Shown piece after piece: positions 23,652-35,215 of a stretch of DNA of 64,000 bases (the first letter of the stretch is position 1; every line of letters starts with the position of its first letter). Origin of the DNA: Mesocentrotus franciscanus (taxonomy: Eukaryota > Echinodermata > Echinoidea > Camarodonta > Strongylocentrotidae); assembly GCA_037976565.1 (NCBI GenBank), contig CP137672.1:29765218-29829217 (forward strand). The letters are read 5' to 3'. The translations under genes were made by a program, and so were the position numbers. The notes beneath the pieces were generated by a model. That model saw only the letters and a program-made list of their open reading frames with translations. It made no database searches and was not told the origin of the DNA.

Positions 23652-24457
23652 TATATAAACCTCTCAAAAAAGTTTTGAAACTCAAGTATGATCGACTATA
23701 TTCTTCGGTACTGTAATTATGAGGCTCCATGAAATGAGTGACTAACTAGGAGTAACTTTTAGTGACATAAATAAATCCCTAAAAAAAAAGTAAAGTTCGA
23801 AAACTCAAATAAGATCGATTATATCTATCTTGTTTTGGCATAATGTTTAGTATGAGAAAGTGAGTTTATTCTTGTTTAAATCATATCCAATATGTTATGA
23901 TTTTTCAGTCATGAAAAGTGCAGTAGATCAAAATAGGGGTCTTAGTCAAAAATGAAAAGTTGCAAAATGCACTGCTCTTGTTCGACTGTGTATTCAAATT
24001 GCCCTATTGCCCTGGCTTTTCAACAGTTCTTAAGCTAGGCATGATGCTTCAGAAAGTTGACGACCAAACAGTAAAGAATCTTGCCTGATAGGTCACCGTA
24101 GTGCATGAATTTCGATTTCAGATTCTTTAGAATTGGGCATGCATGGATGACCAGATGGGAACAACAGCCACACTGTCATTTACAAAAATCGCATTTTCTT
24201 ATGTCAAAGAAAGAAGAGTGCTCTGCATAACAATAAAACCAGTGCTATACGTTCATTTTCAAACTTTTCACTTTTGACTCTGACCTTTATTCTGATGTAC
24301 TGCTCACTCCATGGCTAAATCATAACAAGTATGGTATCATTTTAAAGGGGAATAAACAAACCTTCTGATGATAATAATCAAAGCGATTATGATGACATGA
24401 TAAGAGAGCTATAGTCGATCCATCCTGAGCTTCCAAACTTTTTGAGGGGTTTATATA
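23652..24457. mobile_element. 0.8-kb TIR element (TATATAAACCTCTC ends)
   Basis: Left tatataaacctctcaaaaaa and right tttttgaggggtttatata are inverted repeats, and the match continues inward (gatcgactata versus tatagtcgatc). Further in there are partial inverted matches around 23895-23960 and 24250-24310. It has no transposase, so it is nonautonomous. The superfamily is not assigned. Confidence 0.7.
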
Positions 24458-24777
24458 CTCTTTTAAGGACAGGATGTAATATCCGTATGTCTATTCTATT
24501 TACTGTATTTTGCACTTTGGCTAAAAATGAAGTTGGATGGTGTTTCCAATCTGATTTTTAAATACAGTGAGGCATATATAAGTTAACTACCTCTTTACCT
24601 CAAACTTCGAAAGATTCAATGGAATTGCTTTAATTTCATTACCTATTCACTATCCTCCCCCTCTCGAAAAAATACACATACATGTAAAAGCCCACTTCCC
24701 CTAGTTGAAGCAAAACAATTATAAAAAATTATTGCTATGACACATACGAAATAAATTGTTTTTATATTTATATCTAG

Positions 24778-24846
24778 GAGGAAATCCCGAACTACAGAGC
24801 AGTTATTCGCGCAGCCTAAGTGCCTCTGTATATGAAACCAATCCAG
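24778..24846 (+). CDS. Linker mini-exon L2b (23 codons, phase 1-1)
   Basis: The acceptor is atatctag and the donor gtaatatt. With the split glycine it encodes GGNPELQSSYSRSLSASVYE then TNP. It is serine-rich and uncharged in the middle. Upstream and downstream intron flanks match those of L2a, L2c and L2d, so these exons arose by tandem duplication of an exon plus flank. It has no known domain and is probably part of the DEATH-NACHT linker. Confidence 0.7.
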
Positions 24847-24904
24847 GTAATATTTTATTTTCAACTACTAAATTGTCCGTCCTTTTGTAATCCAATTGAT
24901 ATAT

Positions 24905-25115
24905 ACACACATATATATATATATATATATAAGTGCGAGAATTCTCAACTCTGACATGACAACGGGTGTTCCAGAATATGTAGGCGTGAATAAACACACA
25001 CGACAGCCCAACACACAAGCAAGAACCTGAAGAAGGCCTCACAAGCCGAAAGCTCGTAATAAAATTGTAAAGTACAGCTACGTCTCACGTTCCTAGACCA
25101 TTTTTTCTTCACGCC

Positions 25116-25152
<37 letters not shown>

Positions 25153-25170
25153 GCACACACACACACAAAC
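24905..25170. repeat. (TA)n and (CA)n runs around a short repeated segment
   Basis: (TA)n stands at 24911-24931 and 25117-25138, with (CA)n at 25139-25168. Between them, 24931-25115 contains a moderately GC-rich segment (ctgaagaaggcctcacaagccgaaagctcg) of a kind seen near Penelope-like and other repeats. The assignment of that segment is not certain. Confidence 0.6.
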
Positions 25171-25406
25171 GCACACACAAGGAAACAAACAAATAACCTC
25201 GACTCAACTTTCTCATCTTGACGAATGGATCAAAATAATAAAGTGAATCAAATTCAGTAGACGTAGATCGTGTCTTGCATAAACTGCGGAATAACTGTAA
25301 ATCCTCCGTTCACTCACTCCTGCCTTCCGCCACTTGAAATAAATCAATTATAGATAATGATTGATATGGCACCCATGAAATATAATATCTTTATATCTCT
25401 ATTTAG

Positions 25407-25472
25407 GTGGAAACCCCAAAGCACATATCCATCCACGCAGCCGGAGTGCTTCTGCACTGGAAAATGAACAAG
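25407..25472 (+). CDS. Linker mini-exon L2c (22 codons, phase 1-1)
   Basis: The acceptor is ctatttag and the donor gtaatatc. It encodes GGNPKAHIHPRSRSASALEN then EQ. It is histidine and arginine richer than L2b and closest to L2d. The intron before it is only 560 bases. Confidence 0.7.
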
Positions 25473-25639
25473 GTAATATCTTATTTGCAACTTTCCATGT
25501 ATTTCATCACAATTTGATAATAGGTCACTATAATTAGGTCCAAGAGTAACAACTATATCTCTTTAGATCGTGTCTTGCATAAAATGCGAAATAACTCTAT
25601 TTATCTAAGTATCTTCTCCCGGTTCGGAGGTTGATTGCA

Positions 25640-26330
25640 ACATCTCTCCATTTTACTCTTCTGCCATTATCTTCTGCCATTCTGGTGCCTCTTGCAGTTT
25701 TAGTCCACTCCAGTTCTTGACATTCTCTTCCCAGTTGATTCTGTGTCTCCCTCTCGGTCTAGTTCCTTCAATTCTTCCCTCCAACACATCCTTTAAGAGG
25801 CTTTGGTGCCTTTTAACATGACCAAAGTATTTGACTTTTTTCTCCTTAACTAATCCTACCAGTGCAATTTGGTTACGCCCTGCCATGTGCAATATCTCTT
25901 TGTTGGTTTTCATTCGTTTTCAGGATATTTTCATCATTCTTCTGTAAATCCACATTTCAAAAGATGTTATTCTATTTTCCATGGCATTGCTTATTGTCCA
26001 TGTTTCAGCTCCATACAATAGGACAGACCATACATAACACTTTACTAGTCTTAACCTAAGCGCAAATTTCACCTTTCTATCTGTGAATAAGTATTTCATT
26101 GCCAGAAATGTATTCTGAGCTATTTCTATTCTTCTTTTTATTTCTGCTTGGCATCTGGCATCATCTGTGATTTTTTGTCCTAAATAGATGTAATTACTGA
26201 CCTGCTCAATGATGTGTCCATCGAGTTTCAAACAGATTCTAGGCTTATTCTCTGTTCTACTAAAAACCATAGACTTAGTTTTCTTGACATTCATGCATAG
26301 ACCAAACTCTTCACTTTTGACTTTACGAAA
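25640..26330 (-). mobile_element. Non-LTR retrotransposon fragment (RT C-terminal end)
   Basis: On the - strand from 26294 the frame reads KTKSMVFSR, YIYLGQKITDDARCQAEIKR and LLYGAETWTISNAMENRI, then YFGHVKRH and GRHRINWEENVKNWS further on. This is the typical C-terminal tail of endonuclease/RT proteins of common invertebrate LINEs. An in-frame TGA at about 25921-25923 breaks the frame, and both ends are missing. It sits in the L2c-L2d intron, whose sequence on either side resembles the uninterrupted L2b-L2c intron. Confidence 0.8.
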
Positions 26331-26458
26331 TAACTGTAAATCCGCAATTCACCCACTCCACTCTGTGCCTGCATTACGCCCCTTGAAACGAAACAGTTAA
26401 AGATAAATATTGACATGGCACCACCCACGAAATAAAACATTTGTATATTTTTATCTAG

Positions 26459-26524
26459 GTGGAAACCCCAAAACACAAAGCCATCCACACAGCCAAAGTG
26501 CCTCTGCACTGAAAAATGAACTGG
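26459..26524 (+). CDS. Linker mini-exon L2d (22 codons, phase 1-1)
   Basis: The acceptor is ttatctag and the donor gtaatatt. It encodes GGNPKTQSHPHSQSASALKN then EL. The final phase-1 G joins gc of the NACHT exon, giving GGHE, so the NACHT exon itself starts with the same GG motif as the linker exons. Confidence 0.7.
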
Positions 26525-26550
26525 GTAATATTTTAATTTTTGTTATTATA

Positions 26551-26937
26551 CAGTGTGTCCCAGAAAAGGAAACCGGGTTTCATGGAAGAACTTGTTCTCT
26601 GGCTTACATCATTCATTTTCTACGCATGAGGTGTCATATGAAAGAGAAAATTATAAGTTTTTTAATATGTTTTTCTTTAACCCCCCCCCCCCAATATAAC
26701 TACGTTTACTACCCCATTCACTCAAAGTTGTAATTTGTGAGTGCACATGCAATTTCGGTAGCACCACTATCCTTCGGTTTAATTCAATCATGCGTGAATT
26801 ATGAATGGTAGGATTTGCATCTAATGAAAGAGGAGAAATGGAGCTCTTCATACATGTATATCTCATCAAGGAAATTATTAATTATGATACAAAATTTCTG
26901 CCATATAACTGGTTTCCATTTTTTCTGGGATACACTG
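26551..26937. mobile_element. Tc1/mariner-type MITE, TA duplication
   Basis: The left end cagtgtgtcccagaaaagg and the right end ttttttctgggatacactg lie between TA dinucleotides (26549-26550, 26938-26939). The flanking intron continues on both sides as in the other L2 introns (ggtatttcatcacagttt after the element, compare 25497 on). The same family occurs at 43654-44452. Confidence 0.85.
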
Positions 26938-26939
26938 TA

Positions 26940-29900
26940 TAGGTATTTCATCACAGTTTAATTACAGGTCACTACAGCAATATCTCTTTAGTCGGTGGAA
27001 GGAAGGAGAAAATTGAATCTTTTGCCACCACTTTCTCACTACCTCTGATGTAATGGTGGAAGGGTGCTATAATGTACTGTAATGATGAAATAACTCTTTA
27101 ACGTTTCTGGATTATCAATCCGGTGAAACCTCTTTTTGCATTTTTAAATGAGCCTTCATACGTTAAGTAAACTGCTCCATGAATTTTCACTGCTCGATGA
27201 TATATTTAAAAAAATCATTACATACATAAATAAGAACAATAAAATAAATTTAAAAAATACAACATCAATTTCGGCTTACCATTTAACGAATAAACTACTT
27301 ATTTCCTATTGAAAAAGTATGACTTAGCCTTTCAAAAATCATCAAAACTCAGACCAATTTATCTAAGCAGAGGGATAAATATAAAAAGTAAAGTTTATAT
27401 TCCGAACACAGATCCATAATTCCACAAATCAGGGACAGATATATTTTTCTTATAACTTGAATCTCAAACCTTGAGTTTTGGATCTTTATATATATGTAAC
27501 TATAGAGAACAATAAGATCTTTCGTAACTTTTATCACTATAATTATATTTGACGATTTTCAAAATATCAGATGGAGTTGTGAAAAGCACTTCAGAGTATA
27601 AGATCGCATGGTTTAATTCCACTGATTATAAAGTGAGAGAGATATTTCTATTTTCTAGAAGATATACCGACTGTAGACAGATATGGTCATGATTTTTATA
27701 TCAAACTGGTCTCCAAATTCTTATTAAATGGAGATGTAATAACTGGATATAACCAGAGGATTTTTGATGTTTTACTAGATTAGGTTGTTTGAACAACTCC
27801 CGCATACCAACTATAATCAATACTTGAAAACAAGTTATATAGAATAAATAAATCTATTTGATAAAAAAATGTCTCTTTCTAGGAATATAATTCTTTCAAA
27901 TTAAATGAAAAAAGTAATAGAATTGGTTCAATAATTAACATAACATTAATTAGTATCATTGCATTGATTGAATTATCACAATATGATGGCCATGTTACAT
28001 AAGACGCACATGTACATAATAATATCCCGTTTAAAATTTGGAGTTTCTGATGTAATTATATACAACAGAAATGTTCGTACGACTTACGCTATTCGGTGTA
28101 AAGATACGCCTGACAAAGAAGAAGAAGTGGAATGATCCGCACAATGTCCTTGCTGACGCTTGGACGGTGTGAATGAAGACACGATCGACATCGGACGCGA
28201 ATGAAATAATTACATGGATTTGAAATTGCGATGTCCTTCAATGAAAGTTTTAAAGTTATTTTTCATATACCAAATTGAGAGAGGTGTCTTTTCTCGAAAC
28301 TTGCCAGAAATTTGCCCATGTACCAGGAAAGTAATATGTGCAAAGAAGAGGCTTATACATTTGTTTAGTGAAAAGTTATAGCAACCCAAAGTTATTGGCT
28401 TGACTTCCACAAAAACGACATTTTGCACATAATTTATGTTATGTTGTTATTTTTATTTCCCGATAATAAAATCAGATAAAATACATACAAAGTAATCATA
28501 CAGAGAAAAGGGACAAAATACGGCTGGTAGCCCATTTTCAGCTGCAACTATATTGTTGCTGCTGGTCTTCCATGGGGCAAGTTTATACAATGTACAAAAT
28601 ATACATAATATTAGAAATGAACAGAATAAATAATTACAAAGTATCAGTCGAAAACATAATAATGTGTATTAACTGTATGCATATACATGTACGTATAAGT
28701 GTATTGAGGACGTGTTTGGTGTGTTTCAATCGAGTTTTGTAGATCAATTTTAACTAAAACCTCTAATCATCTAAAAACCTTTATATATCAATTTCATTGA
28801 GTTATGTAGTGTGTAAAAAATAAATTTTGAGCCGAAAACGTGTTTTTTATGGATAATATTTTCCCTCTAATTTTGACCAGTATCTCGGTATATTAACTGG
28901 ACGATAGTGATTTGGCATTAAAATACAGAAAGTTCAAAGGATTAGGAGTGCTGAGTGCAATTGATAAGTACTTCTATACTCTGTGATATTTCAGGAAATG
29001 TGGGCATAGGCAGTTGCCTTCCCCCCCCCCCAAACACACAGTCACTATTATATATTCCAACAATGGAAGTTTCTTGAACCCTCAGAAAATAAGAAGACAA
29101 TGCAGAACGCCGGAGCATTTATGTGGTGTTTTTAAATTTAAATTTTCAAAATATTTTCCTTAAAATATTATTTACAAAATACCTTTCATCCGAAAAGGGC
29201 TGTTTTTTTTGACGCCCTCTCCGATTTAGGGGTGACCGCTACAAAAAGAAAAAAAACTAAAACCTCTGAAATATTGTGTTTTATGATAAAATCTTTCGAA
29301 TATACAAGGTGTGCTTAGTTTGTGTGGTAGTGGCAACCAACTAAAAAACTGAACATATTTGACTTTGGCCCTTCGCTTAGTCGCTCTCTTGACCCAAACT
29401 TAGTCAACCGTCAATATCCTGCAAACTGACGAGATGAGAATTCTTTAAAAAAAAAGGAAATCTGAACAATCTGTACTATAGTCAAAAACCTTAGATAAAA
29501 ATACATTTCAGTAAAACGTGCTTCCGTAAGACCTTCACTGTGCGCGGATTATTATTTGAAGAGAGAAGGGCTCAAAACATTACCGTCCTCATAGGTTAAC
29601 AAGGGGGAAATAAGGATCGTGAGAATGGCTATAATTTCCCTAGTATGACTTTGAAATTGCGTAAATGTGATTTATATAAAATTTGAGACATGGACTACCA
29701 TTATATAAACTCGAAAAGCTGTGACGGCATAAATTTGCAGCAATAAATATGGGTGCTTTTGACCTCTTAAAAAAATCTCAACTGCCATAGGTTAACACGC
29801 AAAGACAAGTCTTTTAAGACTGATTGTCCTACCCCTAGAATCTTGTTGGAAGGATGTTTAATGGGAATTATATGAAATGTAAAGACATGCAAAAATAGAA

Positions 29901-29984
29901 GAGAGATCCAAAATGGTGAGGAGACTGTGCATCAACTTGAAGCAATAGGGTGCTTTTGGCCTTCGAAAAAAACTCAGATGCTCT
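26940..29984. other. Long AT-rich intron before the NACHT exon
   Basis: The stretch is without recognised genes. Positions 26940-27010 belong to the L2 duplication flank. The region 27180-28440 is very AT-rich with several short open frames that resemble nothing known. Positions 28440-28640 look like a reversed retroelement tail. A C run and a few poly-A runs occur near 29015 and 29440. Confidence 0.5.
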
Positions 29985-30225
29985 ATCCTAGAGGGTAGTT
30001 GTCTGGGGATAATCGTCCTAGGGGGTAGTCGTCCTAGAGGGTGGTTGCCCTAGGGGGTAGTTGTCCTAGAGGGTAGTTGTCCTAGAGGGTGGTTATCCTA
30101 GGGGTGGTTATCCGGGGGTGGTTGTGCAGGGGGTAGGTGTCCGGATACGGTCCATGACATCGGTACCGATCGTAGTGATCCTAGCATTCGTAGTGATCCT
30201 AGTAATCGTAATGATCCTAATCCGC
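29985..30225 (+). repeat. G-rich minisatellite, third site, and a short tandem repeat
   Basis: Copies of ggtagttgtcctaggg lie from about 29993 to 30110, ending gggtaggtgtccggatacgg as in the other two sites. It is followed at 30163-30222 by three copies of a 'cgtagtgatccta' unit. Confidence 0.8.
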
Positions 30226-31109
30226 CATCTGAAATAAATAATTACCAAAATAAGATGACGTTATATTCCTACTGATTACCTCGATTATATCGTATCTGTT
30301 TAAGAAATACAAATATAATCCATAATGTATATAGCTAGCCATGACATTAAGGAATAGTCTTCAATCCACAATCATCCAAGGCTTTGAGTAATAAGCATCA
30401 ATTTAAAAACCACCCGAGCAAACAGTCCTAAAAAGAAATTGGCAATGCAAATACAAAATCTATGATCGAGACTAGCAGAATAGAATTGAATTTATTTCTC
30501 AAATAAGGTTACCTCATCTTGGTAAACTATTCACGAGCAAACTGTCCTACTAACAATGCATAATTCATGAATGTGTTTAATTTTTAGGTGTTATCTTTCT
30601 TCAAATGACGTAGAAAGGCAAATATTAATTGAACCTTTAAGCATATTTAACGCTTCAGTTTTATCATCTAGTAAAACCGTCAATGCTACATAGAAACAAT
30701 CTTCATTTTTAGATAGCTGAAACCTCCTCGGTCAATGTATATCCATGTTAAAAAAGGTTAATTTAATTTCTCAAAACCAGACATTCATTTGACATACAAA
30801 TTGACAAAGTAGTAGGTAGATTAGGAATAAGCAAAATAACGCATACAGTCTGGAAAATTCTGCTTGAATAAAATGGCAGGCTACCTTCCCTGGCATCTTG
30901 GGTGTTGCCCTCTGGTTATCGTGCTGCTAGCAAAACCCTGCAGAACCATGCAGCCTAGACAATTAATGTAAGCAAACGAAAGGGCTATCCTAGCTTGTAG
31001 CACGCACATCCCATCCTTCCTGATACTTTTCCAACCTAGCAATAACCGTGACATAACAATAACAACTATGCCAAACCACCCTGCCTGACAATTACAAATA
31101 ATTGCAATA
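30226..31109. other. Intron DNA without recognised features
   Basis: AT-rich sequence. No exon with matching phase, element or repeat was identified. Confidence 0.5.
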
Positions 31110-31376
31110 GGCCATTTTCGTAATGTAACCAAATTTATAATACGAATATGATACGAATAATTGTATTTCGCTAGTCAGAATGCAAATGCATATACATGTA
31201 CTACGTGTTGCTAGGTAGTACAAGCCGCCATTTTTGTTCTACTTAGCAACAACCAATGTACAATTCGCATTCTTACTATTGAGATACATTTATTCGTAAC
31301 AGGTGAATGCAATATTTTGTATCGAGGCGCTTCACAAAGGCAAATGCATAAATTTGGTTACATTACGAAAATGACC
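31110..31376. mobile_element. MITE with TA duplication upstream of the NACHT exon
   Basis: The left end ggccattttcgtaatgtaac and the right end gttacattacgaaaatgacc are near-perfect inverted repeats of about 30 bases, flanked by TA (31108-31109 and 31377-31378). The length of 267 bp and the TA target fit a Tc1/mariner-like MITE. Confidence 0.85.
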
Positions 31377-31854
31377 TATTGTAAAGGATGCTTTTTACTC
31401 TGACAGAAGATATGTTTTTATTAAGGCAATATAATTTGTTAACGCATAACCTCCATTTTCACAAAGGTCTTTTCAACTCTTTATCATCAAATCTAATCAT
31501 TAAGGTGCATGTCCGCTTTGTTCATGTAGTAATTATTAGGGAATCGTGGTGTGGGTGAAGGCTACTTTTCTATTACGTTTTATCCAATTAACATTTTGGA
31601 AGCTGGATTTCGTAGATTCAGATTTATATTCAAATTCAGATTTATTCATATATCTTCAGATTCTAAATGTACAACGTGTTCATATAAATGACAAATTTGA
31701 CGAAATTTAAGGCCAGGCTGTATAAAATGGATACGACTTACCTAAATCACATTTACAGTTCAGTAACCATGGTATCCTTGCGTTCAAAACGTACCGATTA
31801 TGTTGTCAATGCGTATTCATCTAACATTCTCCTCTCCATTTTTTTCAATTTAAG

Positions 31855-33410
31855 GCGGCCATGAAGCGATGCCAGATGAGATAAGGACACTAAGAGAAAA
31901 GCTGAAGAATAGATATATTCACAAGTATGGTAACATCAAAACGTCACCTGTGGACCCTGATTCAAGCAAGGGGCTCCGAAAAATCTTTGTCAGCCTCGTC
32001 TTGATTTTGAAATCGAGCACGTCAATATTTGCTAAAGATCAGTCGATTGAAACCGATAAACTCTATGAGTTGCTCACGAAAAATACTATAGAGGGATTCT
32101 TAACACGTTTCGCATTCCTCGGCAAAGTCGGAGTAGGGAAATCGACGTTATTCTCTAAGATAGCCCTCGACTGGGCATTAGGTGATTGTCTTCAAGATGT
32201 TGATCTGCTTTTTCTCGAATCATTTCAAGACATGGAAAATAACCAGTCTTTTGGGAATATCGTAATGAATCACTTTCCCGATATGAAGGTAATCCGAGGG
32301 GACCGCATAGATCAATATATCGAAAATAACCAAAGAAAAGTAGCTATTTTGATAACTGACCTTAACGAGAAAAAAATGGATTTGACGGTTCCAAATAGCA
32401 AAAATGCTGTCGTTTCGATAGTCAGAGGAGATAGATATACAGAGACCCCAGTACTTATAACGACACTTCCTTATGTAGTTGATCTTATCAAAGGTGACGA
32501 CAACATTCGTCAACTATATACATTGATAGAGGTCCAGGGCTTTTCCAGAAAGGGCTCACATAATTATATCGATCAGTTTTTCCTACATAACAAAGATTCT
32601 GCTGTAAGCCTACACCAGTACATAAGATCAAACGCCCAAATTTCGGAGTATTTGACTCCTTATCCAATCTTCTGCAGTATGCTGTGTTACGTTTGGGAGA
32701 AGGTATCAACACAGGAAACCCTCAAAAAGCTTGAAACATTCTCGCAAGTGTTCAAGGAAATTTGCTTTTCTCTTGGAGAGCAATACTTCTCAAAACGTAG
32801 GAGCAGAACCCAAGAATATGAAGCCCACATGAGGAAGGTTTCCGATACCATTCGAGCCGTTGGTAAAATAGCCTTCGACGGCTTGATGGAAAATCAACAC
32901 AACTTCACAGAAGAGGTAATGGAACCATGTAAGGACGATGCATTAACCGCATGTGACATGGGTATTCTTGGTAGGGAAAGGAGACTGGTGTCTAGGGAAA
33001 AAAGACAAAGTCATGGAAAGCCATTCATCGAAGAGTTTTATTTTCCTCATGACCTCCTGCAGGAGTATTCAGCAAGCTCTTACCTTGAATCGCTGTTTCG
33101 CAACGATCCGTCAGAGTTCAACAGAATTCTGACGGATAGGGTACTCAGAGAGTACAAGAAATTCAAATATGTCTTGTTCTTCACTGCCGCACAGGGAGGT
33201 GACTTAGCAGCATCGGTGATGAAAGCCCTATGTCAGCGAGTTAGTGACATTAATTTCATCATGGAGGTTGCGTTTGAATGCCAAGATATAGACGCCCTTG
33301 ATCCTTGTAAAAACTTGTTAATTCACAAAAGATCTCTTGTACCAGTTCATTCAACCCAGCACAGCTTTTTAGCGACTGTGTTTGCATTAGAGACGTACGG
33401 GAAAGAAGTG
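31855..33410 (+). CDS. NACHT ATPase exon of the NLR gene
   Basis: One exon of about 519 codons, acceptor ttcaatttaag, phase-1 start (G|GC GGC CAT). Counting from the methionine at 31869, a pre-NACHT helical part occupies 1-80. Walker A GKVGVGKST is at 85-93. The Walker B region VAILITDLNE is at 158-167, where the usual DG.DE acidic pattern is degraded. The sensor-1 region LITTLP is at 196-201, with leucine where the family has arginine. PIFCSMLCYVW (266-276) and FYFPHDLLQEYSA (390-402) are the winged-helix and superhelical signatures. The NACHT domain binds ATP and drives receptor oligomerisation. The frame runs to a TAG at 33423, but the expected donor is GTGGTT at 33408 or GTTAGT at 33411, both phase 0, matching the repeat exons. 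Intact Walker A suggests ATP binding; hydrolysis may be impaired. Confidence 0.95.
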
Positions 33411-33425
33411 GTTAGTAACATTTAG

Positions 33426-34560
33426 TTGTGTGTGTAATATTTTTGGTAGCTCATTAATATGCCATACATTTCATATTAAGTAGCACATATTTATCTTTAC
33501 AGACAGTATATGTACCTTCAGGGTGCCACACACTTTTCATTTTCGGTCAGAAGTAAAATCAGGGGTATCAAAATCAAACTGTATCACAAGCTTTTCCTGA
33601 ATGAAAATATGTCGGATATCATTTTTTAATGATAAGGGAGTGAGGAAATTAACAAATTTTTAATATGGCGTTTAAAATAAGGTAATCCAAATTCAGAGGG
33701 TCAGCGCGTCAAGGCAATTTAAATGATTCTTACAAAATAATGAAAAGGAACTCTTTACCTTTTCCATTGATACATTTCTTGCATCATGGATGTCACACAT
33801 ATTATGTCATGTACATTTTTTATTGGAGACGAAGGGAACGAATTTCAATTTTGCAAGTTTTGGTAGCATAAATGGATGAATTGAATGCATTTCCTGATGT
33901 CACACGAATTAAGAACGTGTACATTGCTAATGAATATGATAAATTACATAATTTCAGGCAATAAATTGAAGAATAATTTTCTATCTCTTAATTCTGTTCA
34001 GTGTTGTTTTCGCTCTGCGCTAGTATCCCTATAACGAATGTTCTCTTCTTATCGACAAGAGCGCCGCCTGATATTCTCCTTGCTGCGGATGAGGCTAGTA
34101 CACGCTCTCGATATTTCCTAACATTAAACCCGTGTTGTTGTTGGGTTTTTTTTTTTTACTGTTGGATTTAACCTTTCTGAGAAATTTCCCTGAAAGCTCA
34201 ACAGTTTTGCTGCAAAATTCCCCATCTGGTGAAATGTTATGTGCTACGAAGATCTTCTTTCCATCGTAAGTTGAACCATCTTGCCAATGATAACCGATGA
34301 TTTCCAAATCAGCTAAATGTCTGACACCTGACCCAATCAACTGGGCAATTGGGTAAAGTGTCAATTTCATCCATTACCGAAGATTGCCAAAAAAAACCAC
34401 AAAAAAAAATGCTTTTAAAATTGGTCATAATCCGCGACAGAGCATTCGACCTTGCGCACCAGTGAAAGTATATTTTCAGTCTTTCATCCATCAGCGTCCA
34501 TTTACGAAGATTTGCAAAAACGTAATACACATCCGTCATATTCATTAGCAATGTACTCCA
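33426..34560. other. Intron after the NACHT exon; unassigned short open frames
   Basis: AT-rich. Two overlapping open frames on the - strand (34551-34309 and 34370-34095, 80 and 91 codons) resemble nothing I recognise and lie beside a LINE fragment, so they may be retroelement debris. No exon with phase-0 ends and the repeat consensus was found. Confidence 0.45.
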
Positions 34561-35215
34561 TCCTTTTTTAAAATAACGTTTTAGCCCTCCAATGGCTATT
34601 TTATTGAATCAAAATCAAACAAAACATTTTACAATTCAATGAAATCAAGTCTTACTTTAACTCAAATAAAACAAAATACTTTCACATTTCTCTCCCTACT
34701 TCATATAAACAAACGATGAAGTGCCTGCCACTTAGTAAAAAAATTGTTATACAAACCAGATATAGAATAAATATATCTCTCGTCTTCATAATATTGAATA
34801 ATTTTCTTCTTCAAAGAACTAAAATTTGGAATTTTGTTGTTAAGCTTTTGTACAAATAGTTGATGCTTAATCAAAGTCACCATGCAATTTAAAGCATCAT
34901 TTCTTTTGTCTTCAAAACCCAAAATTACATTTTCTAAATTAAACTCTAACTGTACTCGAGAACCATCATTTATCCATTTCACCGTTTCATTCCAGATTGA
35001 TTTACTGATTTCACAATTATAAAAGAAATGTACAATATCTTCAAGCTCTTTTTTACAAAACGAACATTTATCATTACTCACGATTTTCATCTTATACAGT
35101 TGCTTGTTCAAATACTCCATCATGCGTGAAATGGATGATGCAAGAAGGGAGTAATAGAAATACAAAGAGTTCCTCTTTATTTTTAAGCTGCATGAAATTT
35201 GTCAAAGTAACCATT
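34560..35215 (-). mobile_element. 3' end of an L1/Tx1-like LINE
   Basis: A 154-codon open frame on the - strand (35165-34701) contains KCSFCKKELEDIVHFFYNC, the zinc-knuckle-like zf-RVT motif that closes L1/Tx1-type ORF2 proteins. An AAAAT-rich tail follows to about 34560. It is 5'-truncated: no RT core is seen upstream. Confidence 0.75.

Noticed and set aside
33408..33425. True C-terminus of the receptor at TAG 33423
   Set aside because: Two good phase-0 donors precede the stop and match the phase-0 repeat exons downstream, so read-through to the stop is less likely, although a short isoform is possible.
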